From assembly GCA_933207985.1 (NCBI GenBank), contig OW240916.1, positions 319,255,614-319,319,613 on the forward strand: a stretch of 64,000 bases of DNA, in the 5' to 3' direction. This DNA comes from Pelobates cultripes. Lineage: Eukaryota; Chordata; Amphibia; Anura; Pelobatidae. Below are positions 42,301 to 56,700 of the stretch, piece after piece; positions within the stretch are counted from its first letter, which is position 1, and every line of letters begins with the position of its first letter. The position numbers were made by a program, and so were the translations under genes. The notes below the pieces were generated by a model. The model was not told where the DNA came from and did no database searches. It worked only from the letters and a program-made list of their open reading frames with translations.

Positions 42301-45300
42301 ATCCTTGACCAAATAGTCTAATCACAGCTAAATTCAAAGGCCACTACTGCATTCTAATTCTTCTTGATCTCCCTGCTGCCGTTGACATTGTTTATAATGT
42401 TCTCCTTCTTCAAACTCTTCAATCACTTGGTCAGTGTGACACTGTCCTCTTGTGGTTTTCCTCCAATCTCTACCAACGCATTCAGTGTCTCCTTTTCTAA
42501 TGATACCTCCTCCCGTTGTCCTGTCTTGGTTGGAGTCCCCCTAGGCTCTGTCCTTAATCCCTTTCTATTTTCTCTTTATACTGCCTCTCTTGGCAAACTT
42601 ATTATTATTGTTATTATTATTTGGATTCCATTACCACCTGTATGCCGATGACACGCAGATATATCTCTCCTCCCCAGACCTTTCCCCTTCCGTCCTGCAA
42701 CATGTCACTGCTTGCCTTTCTTCCATCTCTGACTGGATGTTCTCCTACTTTCTGAAACTTAATCTCTTGAAAACTGAGCACCTTGTCTTTCCTCCTCCTA
42801 ATACTGATCCTCCTCTTTCGCTCTCCCTTAAAGTTAGTGGTACCCACATCAGTCCATCCTTGCAAGCGCTCTGTCTTGGAGTTATACTTGATTCTGACCT
42901 CACCTTTGAGCCTCACACTCAGTCTGTTACCAAATCCTCTAGATTCCACCTTAAAAAGATGGCCCTCATCCTCCCCTTCCTTACGCAAGATGTTACTAAG
43001 GACCTTGTCCATGCTCTAGTAATCTCTCACATGCATTATTGTATCCCACTCCTAAATGGTCTTTCCAAAAGCTGCATTGCCCCACTACAGTCTGTAATAA
43101 ATGCTGACGCCAGACTGATTTTCCTTTCCAATTTCCCACACCTCACCCCTCTGTTATTCTTTACATTGGCTTCCTGTATCCTATAGGAGTCAATTTAAAT
43201 TACTAATCCATACCTATAAAGCATTGAACAATTATAGCACCTCCTATATTTCTTCACTGATCCATAGGTATGCCTCTGCACAACACCTTTTCCAGTCTGC
43301 TCCCGTAAGGCCAACTCATGCTTGCAGTACCTTTCACGGGCAGCTCCCTTCTTTTGGAATAGCCTGCCTACAACCATTAGACTCTACCCTAGTCTTCAGT
43401 CTTTTAAAAGTGCCTTAAAACCCATCTTTTCAGGAAATCTTATGGCTTCCCAGATTAGCCTCTATCTCACATACAGTGAGTGAAAAAAGTATTTGATCCC
43501 CTGCTAATTTTGATTGTTTGTCCACTGACAAAGAAATGATCAGCCTATAGTTTTAATTATAGGTGTATTTTAACAGTGACAGACAGAATAACAAAAACAA
43601 AAAATCCATAAAAATGCATGTCAAAAAAGTTATAAATTGATTTGCATGTCAGTCAACAAGATTTCTGGCTCCCAGGTGTCTTTTATACATGTAACGAGCT
43701 GAGATTAGGAGCACTCTCTTAAAGGAAGTGCTCCTAATATCAGTTAGTTACCTGTATGAAAGACACCTGTCCACAGAAGCAATCAATCAGATTCCAAACT
43801 CTCCATCATGGCCAAGACCAAAGAGCTGTCCAAGGATGTCAAGGACAAGATTGAAGATCTACACAAGGCTGGAATGGGCTACAACACCATCGCCAAGCAG
43901 TTTGGTGAGAAGGTGACAGTTGGTGCGATTATTCGCAAATGAAAGAAACACACAATAACTGGTAGTCAACGGTGAGGAACTACACGGGAGGATCTTCTTA
44001 ATGATCTCAAGGCAGCTGGGACCATAGTCACCAAGAAAACAATTGGTAACACACTACGCCGTGAAGGACTGAAATCCTGCAGTGCCCACAAGGTCCTCCT
44101 GCTCAAGAAAGAACATGAACAGGCCCGTCTGAAGTTTGCCAATGAACATCTGAATGATTCAGAGGAGAACTAGGTGAACGTGTTGTGGTCAGATGAGACC
44201 AAAATCGAGCTCATCAAATCAACTTGCCGTGTTTGGAGGAGAAATGCTGCCTATGACCCCAAGAACACCATCCCCACCATAAAATATGGAGGTGGAAACA
44301 TTATGCTTTGGGTGTTTTTCTGCTAAGGGGACTGGACAACTGCACCGCAAAAAAGGGAAGATGAGCGTAGCCATGTACTGTCAAATCTTGGATGAGAACC
44401 TCCTTCCCTCAGCCAGGGATTTCAAAATGGGTCGTGGATGGGTATTCCAGCATGACAATGACCCAAAACACATAGCCAAGGCAACAAAGGAGTGGCTCAA
44501 GAAGAAGCACATAAAGGTCCTGGAGTGGCCTAGCCAATCTCCAGACCTTAATCCCATAGAAAATCTGTAGTGGGAGGAGAAGGTTTGAGTTGCCAAACGT
44601 CAGCCTCGAAACCCCAATGACTTGGAGAGGATCTGAAAATGAGATGTGTGCAAACCTGGCGGCCAACTACAAGAAACATCTGACCTCTGTGATTGACAAC
44701 AAGGGTTTTGCCACCAAGTACTAAGTCGAAGGGGTCATATACCTATTTCACTCACTGACATGCAAATCAATTTATAACAGTTTTTCTGGATTTTTGTTGT
44801 TATTCTGTCTCTCACTGTTAAAATACATGTACCATTAAAATTATAGACTGATAATTTCTTTGTCAGTGGGCAAACGTTCAAAATCAGCAAGGAATCAAAT
44901 ACTTTTTCCCCTCACTGTACCTGTCCCTTGCTCTCTCTTAAAGGGCAGAACTCTACACTCTCCTCCAGCTCTGCTTCACTCCCACCTTGTTTGATTTCTA
45001 TCTCACGTCCTATTGTGTTTTATACTCCTCCTCCTATAGACTGTAAGCTCATTTGAGCAGAGTCCTCTTCAACCTATCATTCCTGTAAGTTTTTTGTAAT
45101 TGTCTTATTTATTGTTAAATCTCCCCCTTTTATTATATTGTTGCTAATAATAATAATAATGTAGATGAAATGGAACGAAATATAAGATAACACTGAGGAC
45201 AGTAAAAAACTCTGTTAAGTCTCTGCATTCTGTCTGAATGCTTAGTTCACCAGTGCCATGACAGGAGATATATGGGGATTACTTTCCAGTGGTAATGAGC

Positions 45301-48300
45301 AGTGACAACCAATATCGGCTTATGTCATATGACATTGTAATATCACAACATCCGAATGTTAATCATCACTTCCTGCACAAGAAGCCCAAGTTACTGATGG
45401 TAGCAGTAACAAATAAAAAAAAAATAACCTCTTGCCACAGTTGGCTTTAATAGACACCAAACCCTTTTTAAACCCCCTTCTATCCCAAACCTCTGTACAC
45501 TAATTATGTTTTTATATCATTATTTAGGGCTTGTACAGTGTGAGCATAGAAGGAATTCTGAGATAGTCCACTTTATTATAGAAACTAGTAAACTGCAAAT
45601 GTTGCAAGGTAAAATGATCCAATGTATCATAATGTTATTTTTAAATAAAAATGTCAAGTTATATGGTATGGTAAACAGTGTCAAACTGGAAATCTCGATT
45701 TGACTTCATTTTGTACAAAATATGTTTAGTTGCAGATATGCTCATTACTGTTAGATGTCATGTATTTTGTCAAAAGATGTACTATACATTTAACTCATTG
45801 ACAAATATACCCAGTGACAACCTTTTAAGAAGAAAAGCTCCGCAGGCAAATTTCCATGAATTGTAAAATGCATCTACTGTCTTTTATAAGAGAAAATTAC
45901 TCTGGCTGTCTGACCTCATGCTTTCTTTCTTTCTTTGAACTGTACTTAGCAATTGCTTGTTTGAGCAATCTGCAAATGGCTAATTTTAATATCTAAAAAA
46001 ACAAGGTTAATTTTAGGCCAGTAATTGAAGGTCTTTAAGAGGAATTTAAGTGTCACAGCAGGGACAGCAATTGGAGACAGAGAATGAACAGTAGGGTGAC
46101 GTTTATCAAGACTGAATTCTGAAAACATGGCTTTGAATAGTCCCTGAGAACAAAAACATAGGTAATTAGACAAGGGAGTTGACAAGGGAGTTGATGAATT
46201 AAACAATGAGTTATAAAGGATCGACAAGCATGTTGCACAATTTAGACACAAGTAATAGAGTTTGGAAAATTATGTTATTTAACAGATTTGAAGAGATTGT
46301 TTTTTTTCTGGTACTGATTTATTTATATATTGATATTCTGGTTGAATTTGTAAGTCACTTGTCAACTCTGTTTAGGGAATACATCTTATGGTAAACTGAT
46401 TCATAGAATTCAACAAATCTATGAATAATAATTATTTAGATAATGTTACACTATTCTAAATAATACAGTTACTGGTGTGTTCAGAAATATATATTTAATA
46501 CAACTTAATAATAATACCATAGCAGAATATATATAAAATGAACCCACCAAAATAAATAAGGGTTTTTATAAAATGTTAATGAGAGAAAAATAATAAAGCA
46601 TCACTGTAACAGGTGATGGCCTGCTAAATAGAGATATTAACTAAACTAACATTCATCCATTTTTTTGTTATCTGTAGCTTTAGAATGTTACACCAGTCTA
46701 GTTTTGTCAAATCTGGCTTGAGCTGTTATTAAAGGGACAGCCACTGAATTAAGTTGTTGTGGTGCCAAGAGACCCCTGGAGGCACTCTCACCTCAAGAAG
46801 TTAAATCATTCTCGAAAGGTCTAACCCCTAAGTTGCCTCCACTCCTCCCCTGGCGTCATCCGGCTTCTGAATTTTCACTTACAGAAAGTCAGAGTGTCAC
46901 CGGTAAGAAGTGCCTCTGATTGGCTGAGAGCGCTCTGCTGACACTCTCAGCCAATCAGTGACTCCCCATTCACAAAGCTGGCTTGGAAACTGTACGTGAG
47001 GCAAGAATGCCTCAAGGGGCACCCTGGCACCATAACAACTTCATTTATATGTCTACAATTACCTTGAATCATGAACAAATAAATGATAAAAATAAATAAA
47101 TTAGAGAAAATGTTCTTCTTGCATACCATAACTTTTCTTTCCTGGCTAATCCATGGCAACATTACTCTCAGGTTGCTACTGGCCTCTTAGCTGATAGGAC
47201 AGACATAAGCAAATATAATAAATATGAGGTTTGCCCATGGTACCCTAGTTTTGTCACTAGCTGAACATAGCATTGTCATGGAATAGTTGGGAAAATAAAT
47301 TTACGTTAATTCTAAACAAATACATATTTTATTCCTAGCCATACATGGTAGCAGAACTCTTGGGTAATAACCTAGCAATAAATTAGAACATGGGTTTGAA
47401 AAGGAGAAACATAACACCCAAGGCTAGAAATGTCTAAATGAATGCATCACTCATACATCCCAGATTTAAATAGATTAAAATACAGTGAATGAACAGAAAT
47501 GCACCTTCATTACCAAAGGTATATGTATAGATTGTTAAAGCTGAATACTTTTATTTGCCCGGATTCTTTTCTATAAAAACATTAAGGAAGACACCCTCTG
47601 TTTGTGCACATCACACATACATCTGTAGATTACTTTGTAAAGCATGGTAAACTCATAGTAAAAACACAGCCCCCTGCAGTGAAGTTAAACTTGCTTGGTT
47701 AGTTATTTGGACCATTTCCCACAGCAAACAGAGGAAGTGCCATGAGAAAAGGTGGAGTTAGCAAAATAGGTGTGGGTTGATAACTGAAGACACAGACAGG
47801 AAAAAAAGAGTCAATTTAAATTAGGAATGAATTGGCCAATAACCATAAACAAACAAACAAACAAAGAAACAAACAAACACAAAACAAAGTCTTTCATTAT
47901 AAAACCAGTGGAAGGTGACTCTTCTCTTTAACACCTGGTAACATTACAGTGGATATTAAATCTTTCCAAAATCAGATAATTTGACAGAGACTATATTGCA
48001 TTATTGCAATGCTTCTTTGTAAACATGATCATTTGTTGCAGATCAGACTTATTGGTGTATTCTGGAATTTATTTTTGATGTGCCACACAAAAAATCCCTT
48101 GAATTTAGAATGATTTTATATTATTTTCCATTCACTTTTTCCGCGTAGCTTAGAAATGCTCTACCATTAATCGATTAAAGACACAGCTAAATTCTACATA
48201 CTCATCTTCAAAAAAGATGACCTAATAAGGGCTAGTATTTTTAAACAAACCTATCTGCGTGGATGAATGCATGGTACATAGTTTTCTTTTCTTACATAAG

Positions 48301-48810
48301 AAGAGGAAGAGAAGTGGATTTCTGTGCCACTGACTGTTTCATTTTACATTAAGGTCTTGGCAAGTTAAGCATTTGCATGCAGCTTTTACTGAGTTTTGTT
48401 TGGTTGAGAGCTACCTTAAGTAAGTACAACTTCAGATTTCCTAATGAGCCGCAATCTGCGCTCCATTAGCCGTGAGATAATTGTTGCTAAGTTAATGCAC
48501 CATTACTTTTTGGCAGTTCTTTCACTTGTACAATTTTGTTGTAAATGTTGTTGTTAAGAATTAAGACAATTTAAATGCTATTGCTGAATCAAAGTGGTCC
48601 TTTACATTCAGGATGGCTATTTTAATTTAGTTTCTGAAATGTCTAATTATAGTATTATTGGCATAAATAAAAATATGTATGATATATGATTTTTAATACT
48701 AATATTTAATCTCCAACCTTTTACATAAGAAGTATACTGTAAGATTTATTTCTTGATTTTAAAAAATATATATTTTTTGCCAATTTTATTGGATGTCCAC
48801 CTACTGTGCA

Positions 48811-48851
<41 letters not shown>

Positions 48852-51800
48852 ATATATACATATATATATATATATACATATATACACATATATATATATA
48901 TATACATACATATATATATATATATATATATGTTTAATATATGAAGCATTAGTTCAAATAATAAAGGACCTGTTATTGTATATTTGTTATATATGTTAAA
49001 ATGCAATGATAGCTGAAGAGAGAACAGTGAATTGTTGGCAAAGCTTCTAGAATTTTATTGACTTAGCTGCTAATTAAATTGGTGTTATTGTATCACTTTG
49101 CAGTCTATACACTGAAGAGCTGTACAACTCTGCAGTTATATTGTCAGTGTTTACATATCGTACATTCTATTTTAAATATTGAGTCTATCATGCTTTACAG
49201 TTGTGATATTATACAGACACGGTATTAACCATTTTATAACAATAAGCCATTCTTCTAGAATTTCTTTTCTAGGGAAAATGTTGCATTTAATCCAAGAATC
49301 TTGGTAACCATATATATATATATATATGTGTGTGCAGATGTAAACATTTTAACCCCTTCAGGACGGAGTCAATAGTACACGTTCTGATCAAGACAAAATG
49401 TAAACAAAAACTGGAATTTGCGCTATATGTCTGTTCAACCGTAATTCACCTCTTTCATATTAAATGCACCCACACTTATTATATATCATTTTGTTCAGGA
49501 GAAACTGGGCTTTAATTTCTCATGAACTATTCATATTTGAAACATAATTTATTATGAATAAAATAAAAAAACTGTGAGAAATTAAGATTTTTAAAAAAAT
49601 TTGTAGACATTTTAGCTGTAAATGTGATAATGCCGTTAGCTTTAACTGCAAAAACCCCCCACATATTTGGATTCAGCAAAGTCTCACAAGTACAACAATA
49701 TATCCCATTAACAGTTTTACAGAGTTTTGGAAAGTTAAAGGGTCAAATATAACACATTCCATTTTTCAGTTTTTTCATATTGAAATACGCCAGGTTGGTT
49801 ATGTTGCCTTTGAGACCGTGTGATAGCCCAGGAAAGAGATTTACCCCCATGATGGCATACCATTTGCAAAAGTAGACAACCCAAGGTATTGCAAGTGGGG
49901 TTTGTCCAGTCTTTTATAGTAGCCACTTAGTCACAAACACTGGCCAAAGTTAGCGTTCATATTTGTTTTTGTGTGAAAAAAGCAAAAAAACAAATATTTG
50001 GCCAGTGTTTGTGACTAAGTGGCTACTAAAAATGACTGGACATACCCCATTTGCAATACCTTGGGTTGTCTACTTTTTCAAATGGTATGCCATCATGGGG
50101 GTAATTCTCATTCCTGGGCTACCATACGGTCTCAAATGCAACGTAACCAATCTGGCAAATTTCAATGTGAAAAAAATGAAATGCAAGCCTTATATTTGAC
50201 TCTCTAACTTTCCAAAACACCATAAAACCTGTACATAGGGGGTACTGTTATACTTGGGAGACTTCACTGAACACAAACATAAGTGTTTCAAAACAGTAAA
50301 ACATATTAAAACAATATCGTCAGTAAAAGTGCAGTTCGTGTGTGAAAAATGCAAAAAACTTCACTTTTACTAAATATATCATCGATGTAATACAATTTAT
50401 CATTTTGAAACACTAATATTTGTGTTCAGCAAAGTCTCCTGAGTAAAACAGTACCCCCCATGTACAGGTTTTATGAAGTCTTGGAAAGTTACAGGGTTAA
50501 ATATAGCACGTGCNNNNNNNNNNNNNNNNNNNNNNNNNNNNNNNNNNNNNNNNNNNNNNNNNNNNNNNNNNNNNNNNNNNNNNNNNNNNNNNNNNNNNNN
50601 NNNNNNNNNNNNNTCCTGGATGCAGTCTAGGGACAGGCAGTCAGGTAGAGTAAAGTTGTGTTATTTTACACTTTCCTGAGCAAACAGATACTGATTAGTA
50701 CAGTACGGACGATTAGGGAGTCCACAGGCTGAATTGTGTAATTACCTGTGTAATCAGACTGCCAAACCAAGAATGTTAATAAGTGGAAAGGTATTGTTTG
50801 GGTAAACATCCATTACACAGTGACATATGACTATGTACATTATAGAATTATTATGAGATGTACCATATTATCAATAATGTAATCAAAGCCATATCTTTAT
50901 GTATTTATTTTTTTGCCCTAGGCCATCTGATGACCTGTTGTATAAAACATGAGATATTTGTAAGATTTTGCTACCTGCATGCAAATGGGAATTATGCCTT
51001 GGATTTAATATTGTTGCAAAAGCTATAAATGATTGTGAAATATTTTGAATATTATGAATTATGATATAAATGTACGTTTAACTTAAAAATTCAGAGACCA
51101 ACTCAAACTCTCACCTTTAATGTTTTGATCATAGTCGGATCAGTGGATCTAACGTAGAAACTCTTCATATACGGCTCAAACAACCCCTAGAATCAGGTCA
51201 ATGAGAAAGAATGGCATTAACACATGGGCATCACAATGCCTTTCAGAATGGGTCATTTATCTTAGGGTGCACATACCTTCCTCTGTATAGACATGGTTGC
51301 AATGTTCTGAAGGACAATATACTGAACCTCCCTACAAAATAAAATCAGGTAAAATATTAAGCCTTGATGATCTCTCACGAACAATTCACATTATATGTCA
51401 TAGGACATTGTAGCTAAAATGGTTTTAAATTGTTTAGCACAAAGGGTAAAATAGCTGGAATGAATACATTTAATATGTAGGAGAAGAAATTATAAATATT
51501 GCTGGATTTTATATAACTGATTGTATTGGAAGGCCATAGTGGAGTAGACATGTATTCCATATTATGACTGGCCTTCTCAGCTGGTGACATTAGAAATATA
51601 AAACTATTTCATTAAACACAAACTAATAATAATAGCAACCACAATGGTAACAGTAATTTCAAACTGATTTAGTTATTTGTGCTTAGCATGAAGGGGAGAA
51701 AATGCAATTTGACATCCGCATTGCAAATATTTCATTTCTCCATCTTCAGTAAACCGACATACACCATATATGAGGCAACCAATTCATTGCTCTAATCGTG

Positions 51801-53725
51801 GTCTCTAGCATACAGAACGATCAAGCAATAAATTCTCGCTGAGTACAACTACATAGTATCACATCAAGGCCTCAATTTAAAGGGACACTATAGGCACCAA
51901 AACAACCAGCAGTCTAACTGCTCAATTATCTGCCATTAAGGCGTTAAATCACTGTTTACACAGCCCTAATCACACAGTCTCCTTACACATTTCATGCAAA
52001 GAGAGATATAATATTTAATATTCCTTTATTGAAAAATTCTGTTTGGTTTGGAATTTCTTATCCCCTGATGTTAATAGCCTTCTAAAGCATGCTGGAGCTT
52101 TTGTATTTATATATATATTTGTGGTAGTTAAACAATAATAATTTTAAACTTTTACCAAAAATGATTACCGTAAATAGTTTGAAAACCTTATCTAACAATA
52201 TTAAATGAAGGCCTAAATAATGTGCCCCATAATTCTCAAATAGATTTTCAGTTGAAATTGAAACTACATTATCAAACACAACAAGCCTTGGTAGAACACC
52301 AACGAGGGTACCTACAGTAACTACCTATCCTGGTCTGTCTTGGTTCTTGTATTACACTGGAAAATCGTTGGCTATTTTTACTGGAAAATGTTTCAGCCTT
52401 CTTTGTAAACTATATTTGTCACTTGAAATACAGGATGATTTAAAAAAAAAAAAAAAAAAACCTTCATAAAATTGATACATATATATATATATATATATAT
52501 ACAGATCAATAGTCAGTCCTCGGGTGATCTGTATAAAAGCAATGATTCACTGAGCCTTGTGTAACACAATTACTAGGTGAAGACAGGGATCTGGAGTCAC
52601 TGACTAGAGAGGTTGTTCATATACATTCAAAAGATGCCTTTTAAAGGGAGTCTTTAGAATTTGATCAAGGTACAGAGATTAATACTAGTTACATGGGAAT
52701 AAGAAATATCAGTGTTTTGATCCAGGGAGAAATGTAAATATTTCCCATTTTAATGCAAAACTGAAAGGAAAAAAAGGAAAGTTCAGAGTTTGAATTTTAT
52801 CTGTAGTATTATATCCGTATAATTAATAAATCAAATACACACCAGCAACTGTATCTACACATCCCTTATCATGTATCACGAAACCAAACAATTAGTGGGT
52901 CAATGTTGCAAGGATAACTGAGGCCTAATTCGGCAGACACGTAAGTTAATGTGGAGGAATTTGGAAAGGCGACACCTGTACATTGAAAGGTGCAGATTAA
53001 TCTTTACAAACCTGTAGCTACGTAGCAAGCGAACGAGTGACTTTGCAATGATGATGGTTTCAGACTTGGGTGCCAAGTGCCAATACAACTGTGCTACAGC
53101 CATAACAACCTGGGGAAATGAGAAAACAATGTGTCCATTGATTTAAACAGATCTTTTTATAAAACGTCTAGCATATCCCTCCTCCATTAATATCCCTATT
53201 TCAGTCTGATATATTTGTAATAAAAGGTCAGCCTATGCATATCTACATGGGTGATTGTTAGCAGTACATTTCAGACTGATTTTCAACAATTACTACAATA
53301 GACAATAAGAACATAGGGGGAGTTTAAATAAAGTACTATGTAAAAGACTCTAGGGACATTAACGGCGAACCTTACCATTGCACTGCAGGTGTTTGAGGAC
53401 GACTTTTCCCATGATGCTAAGCCATACATTTGAGGGAAAGGAATTCCTCAAACAAGTTTAGTAATTTTGACTCGAGGGCATTTTCTATATTTTACAACAC
53501 ATGCACTTAAACCACTACAGCAGATTGCGTCTTTTAGAACGTGTTTACTACTCTTAGAGGGGCAGACAAGGCACCATAACAACTACAAACCAACAACATC
53601 GGGGGTGGGAGTTCTCTGTTTTACAATTTAGTAGGGTTCTACCAAGATTTGTTAAACAAAATCTGTTTTGCTCTGACTGGATATTGAATAGATTAATGAA
53701 AGGATATATTCTCATTTTAGATTAA

Positions 53726-53764
<39 letters not shown>

Positions 53765-56700
53765 CACCTCCAATGGCTCAGCACTCCGGACTATAACTAT
53801 GTATTATATGACTATAATAATAATTCGGTGCAGATAATAAATTTTACCGCAGCATTTCGGCTCTGAAGTAGTGGCTTGGTAGTTTTCAGAAGAAGCCTGT
53901 GATCAGGGTCCATGACGTATGGCCTTTTTTGCTGGTCTGTATCTTTTTCTTCGTCAGATTCATAAAAATGACTTCTCATTCCATCATCTCCAAACTCATC
54001 CTGCAAGATATAAAATAAACAAATGTAGTTAATGTCGCAATCCTTCCCAGTTCACGCGTGTTGCTGCAGGCAAACAATTCAGCTGCATCAGCCGGGTACC
54101 CAAAAACTGTGGATTGCTTTGTCATGTACCCATTGTTATTGTCCAATTGCATATCTTAGAGGGACAACCTCTAATATGACATAATGCCGCGTGTAAGCTC
54201 CTATTAAAACGGCTCGGCCACTTTTCAGTATTTTAGAAAAGCATTCTTTATGAAATGCTGATCAAGACAACCAGAACTCCAATGCAATCCAAAGATACCA
54301 GAAGACATAACAGGGACTTTGTCTTATGGACAAGTCTGAGGTTGAAAACGTTGACAAGAGGCGGAACCCCGCCTTCAACTTCTGTTCAATCCCAGTAGCG
54401 GTCACAAGTGACTGCTGTGAGATTCAGGCATTGATCTATAGACAATCCCAGGGTCTCGCTGGTCCCACAATAAACCGCAGTATTGTATTTTCTTCCACAT
54501 GTGCCGTTTTGATCTCTTACAGATTGTTGGGATTATGATAGTTTATGACAGTACGCACAATAAGCCTTACAACTCACGATAAACACTGAGTTTAGTCTAA
54601 GGAGGGTTGCCGACACTAAAACAGGTAAAATAAATCTAGCAAATTTGAAATATATATACACACACATACGTATATATAAATACAGGGAGTGCAGAATTAT
54701 TAGGCAAGTTGTATTTTTGAGGATTAATTTTATTATTGAACAACAACCATGTTCTCAATGAACCCAAAAAACTCATTAATATCAAAGCTGAATATTTTTG
54801 GAAGTAGTTTTTAGTTTGTTTTTAGTTATAGCTATGTTAGGGGGATATCTGTGTGTGCAGGTGACTATTACTGTGCATAATTATTAGGCAACTTAACAAA
54901 AAACAAATATATACCCATTTCAATTATTTATTATTACCAGTGAAACCAATATAACATCTCAACATTCACAAATATACATTTCTGACATTCAAAAACAAAA
55001 CAAAAACAAATCAGTGACCAATATAGCCACCTTTCTTTGCAAGGACACTCAAAAGCCTGCCATCCATGGATTCTGTCAGTGTTTTGATCTGTTCACCATC
55101 AACATTGCGTGCAGCAGCAACCACAGCCTCCCAGACACTGTTCAGAGAGGTGTACTGTTTTCCCTCCTTGTAAATCTCACATTTGATGATGGACCACAGG
55201 TTCTCAATGGGGTTCAGATCAGGTGAACAAGGAGGCCATGTCATTAGATTTTCTTCTTTTATACCCTTTCTTGCCAGCCACGCTGTGGAGTACTTGGACG
55301 CGTGTGATGGAGCATTGTCCTGCATGAAAATCATGTTTTTCTTGAAGGATGCAGACTTCTTCCTGTACCACTGCTTGAAGAAGGTGTCTTCCAGGAACTG
55401 GCAGTAGGACTGGGAGTTGAGCTTGACTCCATCCTCAACCCAAAAAGGCCCCACAAGCTCATCTTTGATGATACCAGCCCAAACCAGTACTCCACCTCCA
55501 CCTTGCTGGCGTCTGAGTCGGACTGGAGCTCTCTGCCCTTTACCAATCCAGCCACGGGCCCATCCATCTGGCCCATCAAGACTCACTCTCATTTCATCAG
55601 TCCATAAAACCTTAGAAAAATCAGTCTTGAGATATTTCTTGGCCCAGTCTTGACGTTTCAGCTTGTGTGTCTTGTTCAGTGGTGGTCGTCTTTCAGCCTT
55701 TCTTACCTTGGCCATGTCTCTGAGTATTGCACACCTTGTGCTTTGGGCACTCCAGTGATGTTGCAGCTCTGAAATATGGCCAAACTGGTGGCAAGTGGCA
55801 TCGTGGCAGCTGCACGCTTGACTTTTCTCAGTTCATGGGCAGTTATTTTGCGCCTTGGTTTTTCCACACGCTTCTTGCGACCCTGTTGACTATTTTGAAT
55901 GAAACGCTTGATTGTTCGATGATCACGCTTCAGAAGCTTTGCAATTTTAAGAGTGCTGCATCCCTCTGCAAGATATCTCACTATTTTTGACTTTTCTGAG
56001 CCTGTCAAGTCCTTCTTTTGACCCATTTTGCCAAAGGAAAGGAAGTTGCCTAATAATTATGCACACCTGATATAGGGTGTTGATGTCATTAGACCACACC
56101 CCTTCTCATTACAGAGATGCACATCACCTAATATGCTTAATTGGTAGTAGGCTTTCGAGCCTATACAGCTTGGAGTAAGACAACATGCATAAAGAGGATG
56201 ATGTGGTCAAAATACTCATTTGCCTAATAATTCTGCACTCCCTGTATAAGTGCTAAACGTGAGAAGAACAAACACACCAATTGATCTGGCACATTATAAC
56301 TGCCAACATTGTCTGTGTGGTCTCTAAGTTTTAATAAAGTTATTGGTAAGGCAGAGAGCACACTCATTCAATTTGTAGCTTTAATTTCAGAATTAGTTTC
56401 CAGTATGCTTAATTTCTCTCATATTCCCCTTTATCCAAGTTAAAGGGACACAATATGCACCTGCAAAACCTTCATGCAATACATAACGTTTGGCAAAAAT
56501 TAACTCCTTGTACATTTCCGCCCCCCCTCCCCCACATTTTTACGTTTTGTGTATATGTTTACAGGCACTTCAAAAAGTGCCATAGAACATTGTTGAGGCA
56601 TTCTAATTGGCTGATCACTTCCTGGTCTGAGCAGGAAATTATTGATTCCAGTCTAGAATGTTTCTTTAACCATTCTAAAAACAAACAGAATTCTATTGTC

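Larger units (their letters stand above)
50614..56244. repeat. Duplicated 5.6-kb block, copy 2
   Basis: Begins at the first base after the gap with tcctggatgcagtctaggga, the same as position 33248. Contains the same four exons, the same MITE fragment (51877-52101) and the same Tc1/mariner insertion. The identity ends at the right end of that transposon. Confidence 0.95.

Noticed and set aside
48746..49006. Ile/Tyr-rich ORFs on both strands
   Set aside because: A translation of the (TA)n microsatellite.
50614..56244. A genuine tandem duplication of AP3B1 exons
   Set aside because: Intronic identity, position beside an N gap and a transposon-bounded chimeric flank all favour an assembly artefact; kept as the alternative to be tested.
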